A stretch of DNA of 64,000 bases, taken from NCBI RefSeq assembly GCF_030818415.1, contig NZ_JAUTAE010000001.1, positions 2,816,001-2,880,000 of the forward strand, in the 5' to 3' direction. Made by a program: the position numbers and the translations under genes. How positions within the stretch are numbered: position 1 is the stretch's first letter; every line of letters starts with the position of its first letter. Shown in pieces: positions 63,225-64,000 of the stretch. The notes below the pieces were generated by a model that made no database searches, was not told the origin of the DNA, and saw only the letters and a list, made by a program, of their open reading frames with translations. Origin of the DNA: Sphingomonas sp. SORGH_AS_0950. Its GTDB lineage: Bacteria > Pseudomonadota > Alphaproteobacteria > Sphingomonadales > Sphingomonadaceae.

Positions 63225-64000
63225 GTGCAATGGTGTCTGCATGAGCAGCGGCGGGATCAGCGGAGCGATCATTTGTCGCGCTTCGATCCTCGTTACTGGA
63301 CCGTCGACTTTCCGCGCCCGATGATGGCGGCGGTGGTCGCGAGCGGGGCGGACAGCCTGCGCGTCGACACGGTCTTCTATCGCACCGACGATCTGGCGGG
63401 GCTGATCTGGGAGTCGGCCGACCGGCACGACCATCCGCTGCTTCGCTATGACACGGTGCGCGATTATCGCGATTGCCGGTTGCGGTTCCGCTGGCGCTCG
63501 GGCGGGATCAAGCCGCTCGACGCGCGGCATGGGCCGACGCTGACCATCGAGGGGCGCGACGCAAGCGGCAAGGCGCGCGCCTGGTATGTCCGGCTGTGGA
63601 ATTATGCGACCGGCACGGCGGAGGATGCGGAGGTCGCGATCGACTTCGCGAACCTGGCGGGCGGATTCAGATTTCCCGAGGAGCGCGATCCCGTCTGGGC
63701 GGGCGATGTCGATCGCATGTTCGTTTCGCTGGTCGCGCCCGATTACGATGCGGGGGCGGCCTTTCTGGCGCGGCCGCAGGAGGGCTGGGTCGAGCTGACC
63801 GGCATCGCCTGCGAGGGGCCGGGCGCGGTGATCGGGGTCGGCGCGGCGGTGCTGCCCGAACAGGGGTTCCGCATCGCCAGCGGCTATGACGACAGCTATC
63901 ACCTGACGCCGCAGCGTTTGCTGCGCAACATGCTGCACCTCGGCTATCGCGGCGACCTCGTCCATTATGTCGGCATGAGCCATTATTTCCGGCTCGAACG
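63225..64000 (+). CDS. Large GTA tail-associated protein, 5' part (runs off the window)
   Basis: At least 258 codons without a stop to the window end. GTG 63225 sits eight bases after GGAGGG. The protein opens QWCLHEQRRDQ, then FDPRYWTVDFPRP, CRLRFRWRSGG, RAWYVRLWNYATG, and late GYDDSYHLTPQRLLRNMLHLGYRG, the last with the look of a strand-helix of an enzyme barrel. It does not resemble the DUF2460-type gene 12 that normally follows the tape measure in Rhodobacter-type GTAs. It is probably a tail or baseplate part; identity unknown. Confidence 0.75.
   Translation, partial: MQWCLHEQRRDQRSDHLSRFDPRYWTVDFPRPMMAAVVASGADSLRVDTVFYRTDDLAGLIWESADRHDHPLLRYDTVRDYRDCRLRFRWRSGGIKPLDARHGPTLTIEGRDASGKARAWYVRLWNYATGTAEDAEVAIDFANLAGGFRFPEERDPVWAGDVDRMFVSLVAPDYDAGAAFLARPQEGWVELTGIACEGPGAVIGVGAAVLPEQGFRIASGYDDSYHLTPQRLLRNMLHLGYRGDLVHYVGMSHYFRLE

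Noticed and set aside
55906..64000. An intact temperate prophage
   Set aside because: No integrase, repressor, lysis or replication genes are seen at the left side, and gene order and sizes match a gene transfer agent. The right end is outside the window, so this is not fully settled.
1..64000. CRISPR arrays, rRNA genes and insertion-sequence transposases
   Set aside because: No regularly spaced direct repeats, no rRNA sequence and no transposase-like protein were found on either strand.

Overview
The window reads as a chromosomal segment of a high-GC alphaproteobacterium of the Sphingomonadales, most likely Sphingomonas or a close relative. The grounds are the Shemin-type hemA, the gene-transfer-agent (GTA) head/tail cluster, the short palindromic intergenic repeats and the style of the encoded proteins. 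Genes are dense, with many ATGA/GTGA overlaps and several GTG or TTG starts. No plasmid or CRISPR features were seen.

Positions 1-16998 are mostly housekeeping: GNAT-dprA-plsY (minus), murI, hemA, a lipoprotein, rpiB-glyA-small protein-nrdR, a GIY-YIG nuclease bracketed by repeats, trmJ, chorismate mutase, rpsD, an M28 peptidase, the two agmatine-to-putrescine enzymes (aguA, aguB) around a membrane protein, a family 5 uracil-DNA glycosylase and folK. A tRNA-Lys(TTT) follows. Next come an unusual aminotransferase-flavoprotein fusion overlapping a glycosyltransferase (17273-20847), a 43-residue membrane protein with its own terminator, PAP2, a CitE-like lyase, galE, msrA, a Sua5-type tRNA-modification gene and arylamine N-acetyltransferase.

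Positions 27005-42720 hold a chemotaxis-type cluster, all on plus: STAS protein, cheY, cheA, cheW, MCP1, MCP2-cheW2, MCP3 (no membrane span), MCP4-cheW3, cheR, cheB and a 581-residue unrecognised coiled-coil protein with a degenerate receptor-like tip. The four receptors have different sensors but nearly identical signalling halves and a shared C-terminal tail. Hairpins or a G-rich tract separate the receptor modules. No flagellar or pilus genes are present, so the output is unknown.

Positions 42880-45116 carry a PoxB-like pyruvate oxidase and a small FUSC-like membrane protein. Positions 45127-54550 form a carbohydrate-use locus: a secreted clan GH-A type hydrolase with binding modules, a GPH-family symporter and a GH31 enzyme on minus, with a divergent LacI-family regulator and a Tat-exported GH127 enzyme on plus. 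A perfect 14-bp palindrome of the LacI operator type lies between GH31 and lacI, and a weaker match precedes GH127.

Positions 54551-55640 are visibly AT-richer, with one membrane-anchored protein of unknown function beside tRNA-Val(TAC), which suggests an acquired insert. From 55906 to the right edge runs a GTA cluster: small and large terminase, portal, small membrane protein, prohead protease, major capsid, connector, tail terminator, major tail protein, two small tail proteins, a short tape measure and the start of an unrecognised large tail protein. Its odd points are a 139-bp palindromic element between terminase and portal, a capsid protein with almost no delta domain although the protease is present, a strong hairpin after the capsid gene, and a non-standard gene after the tape measure.
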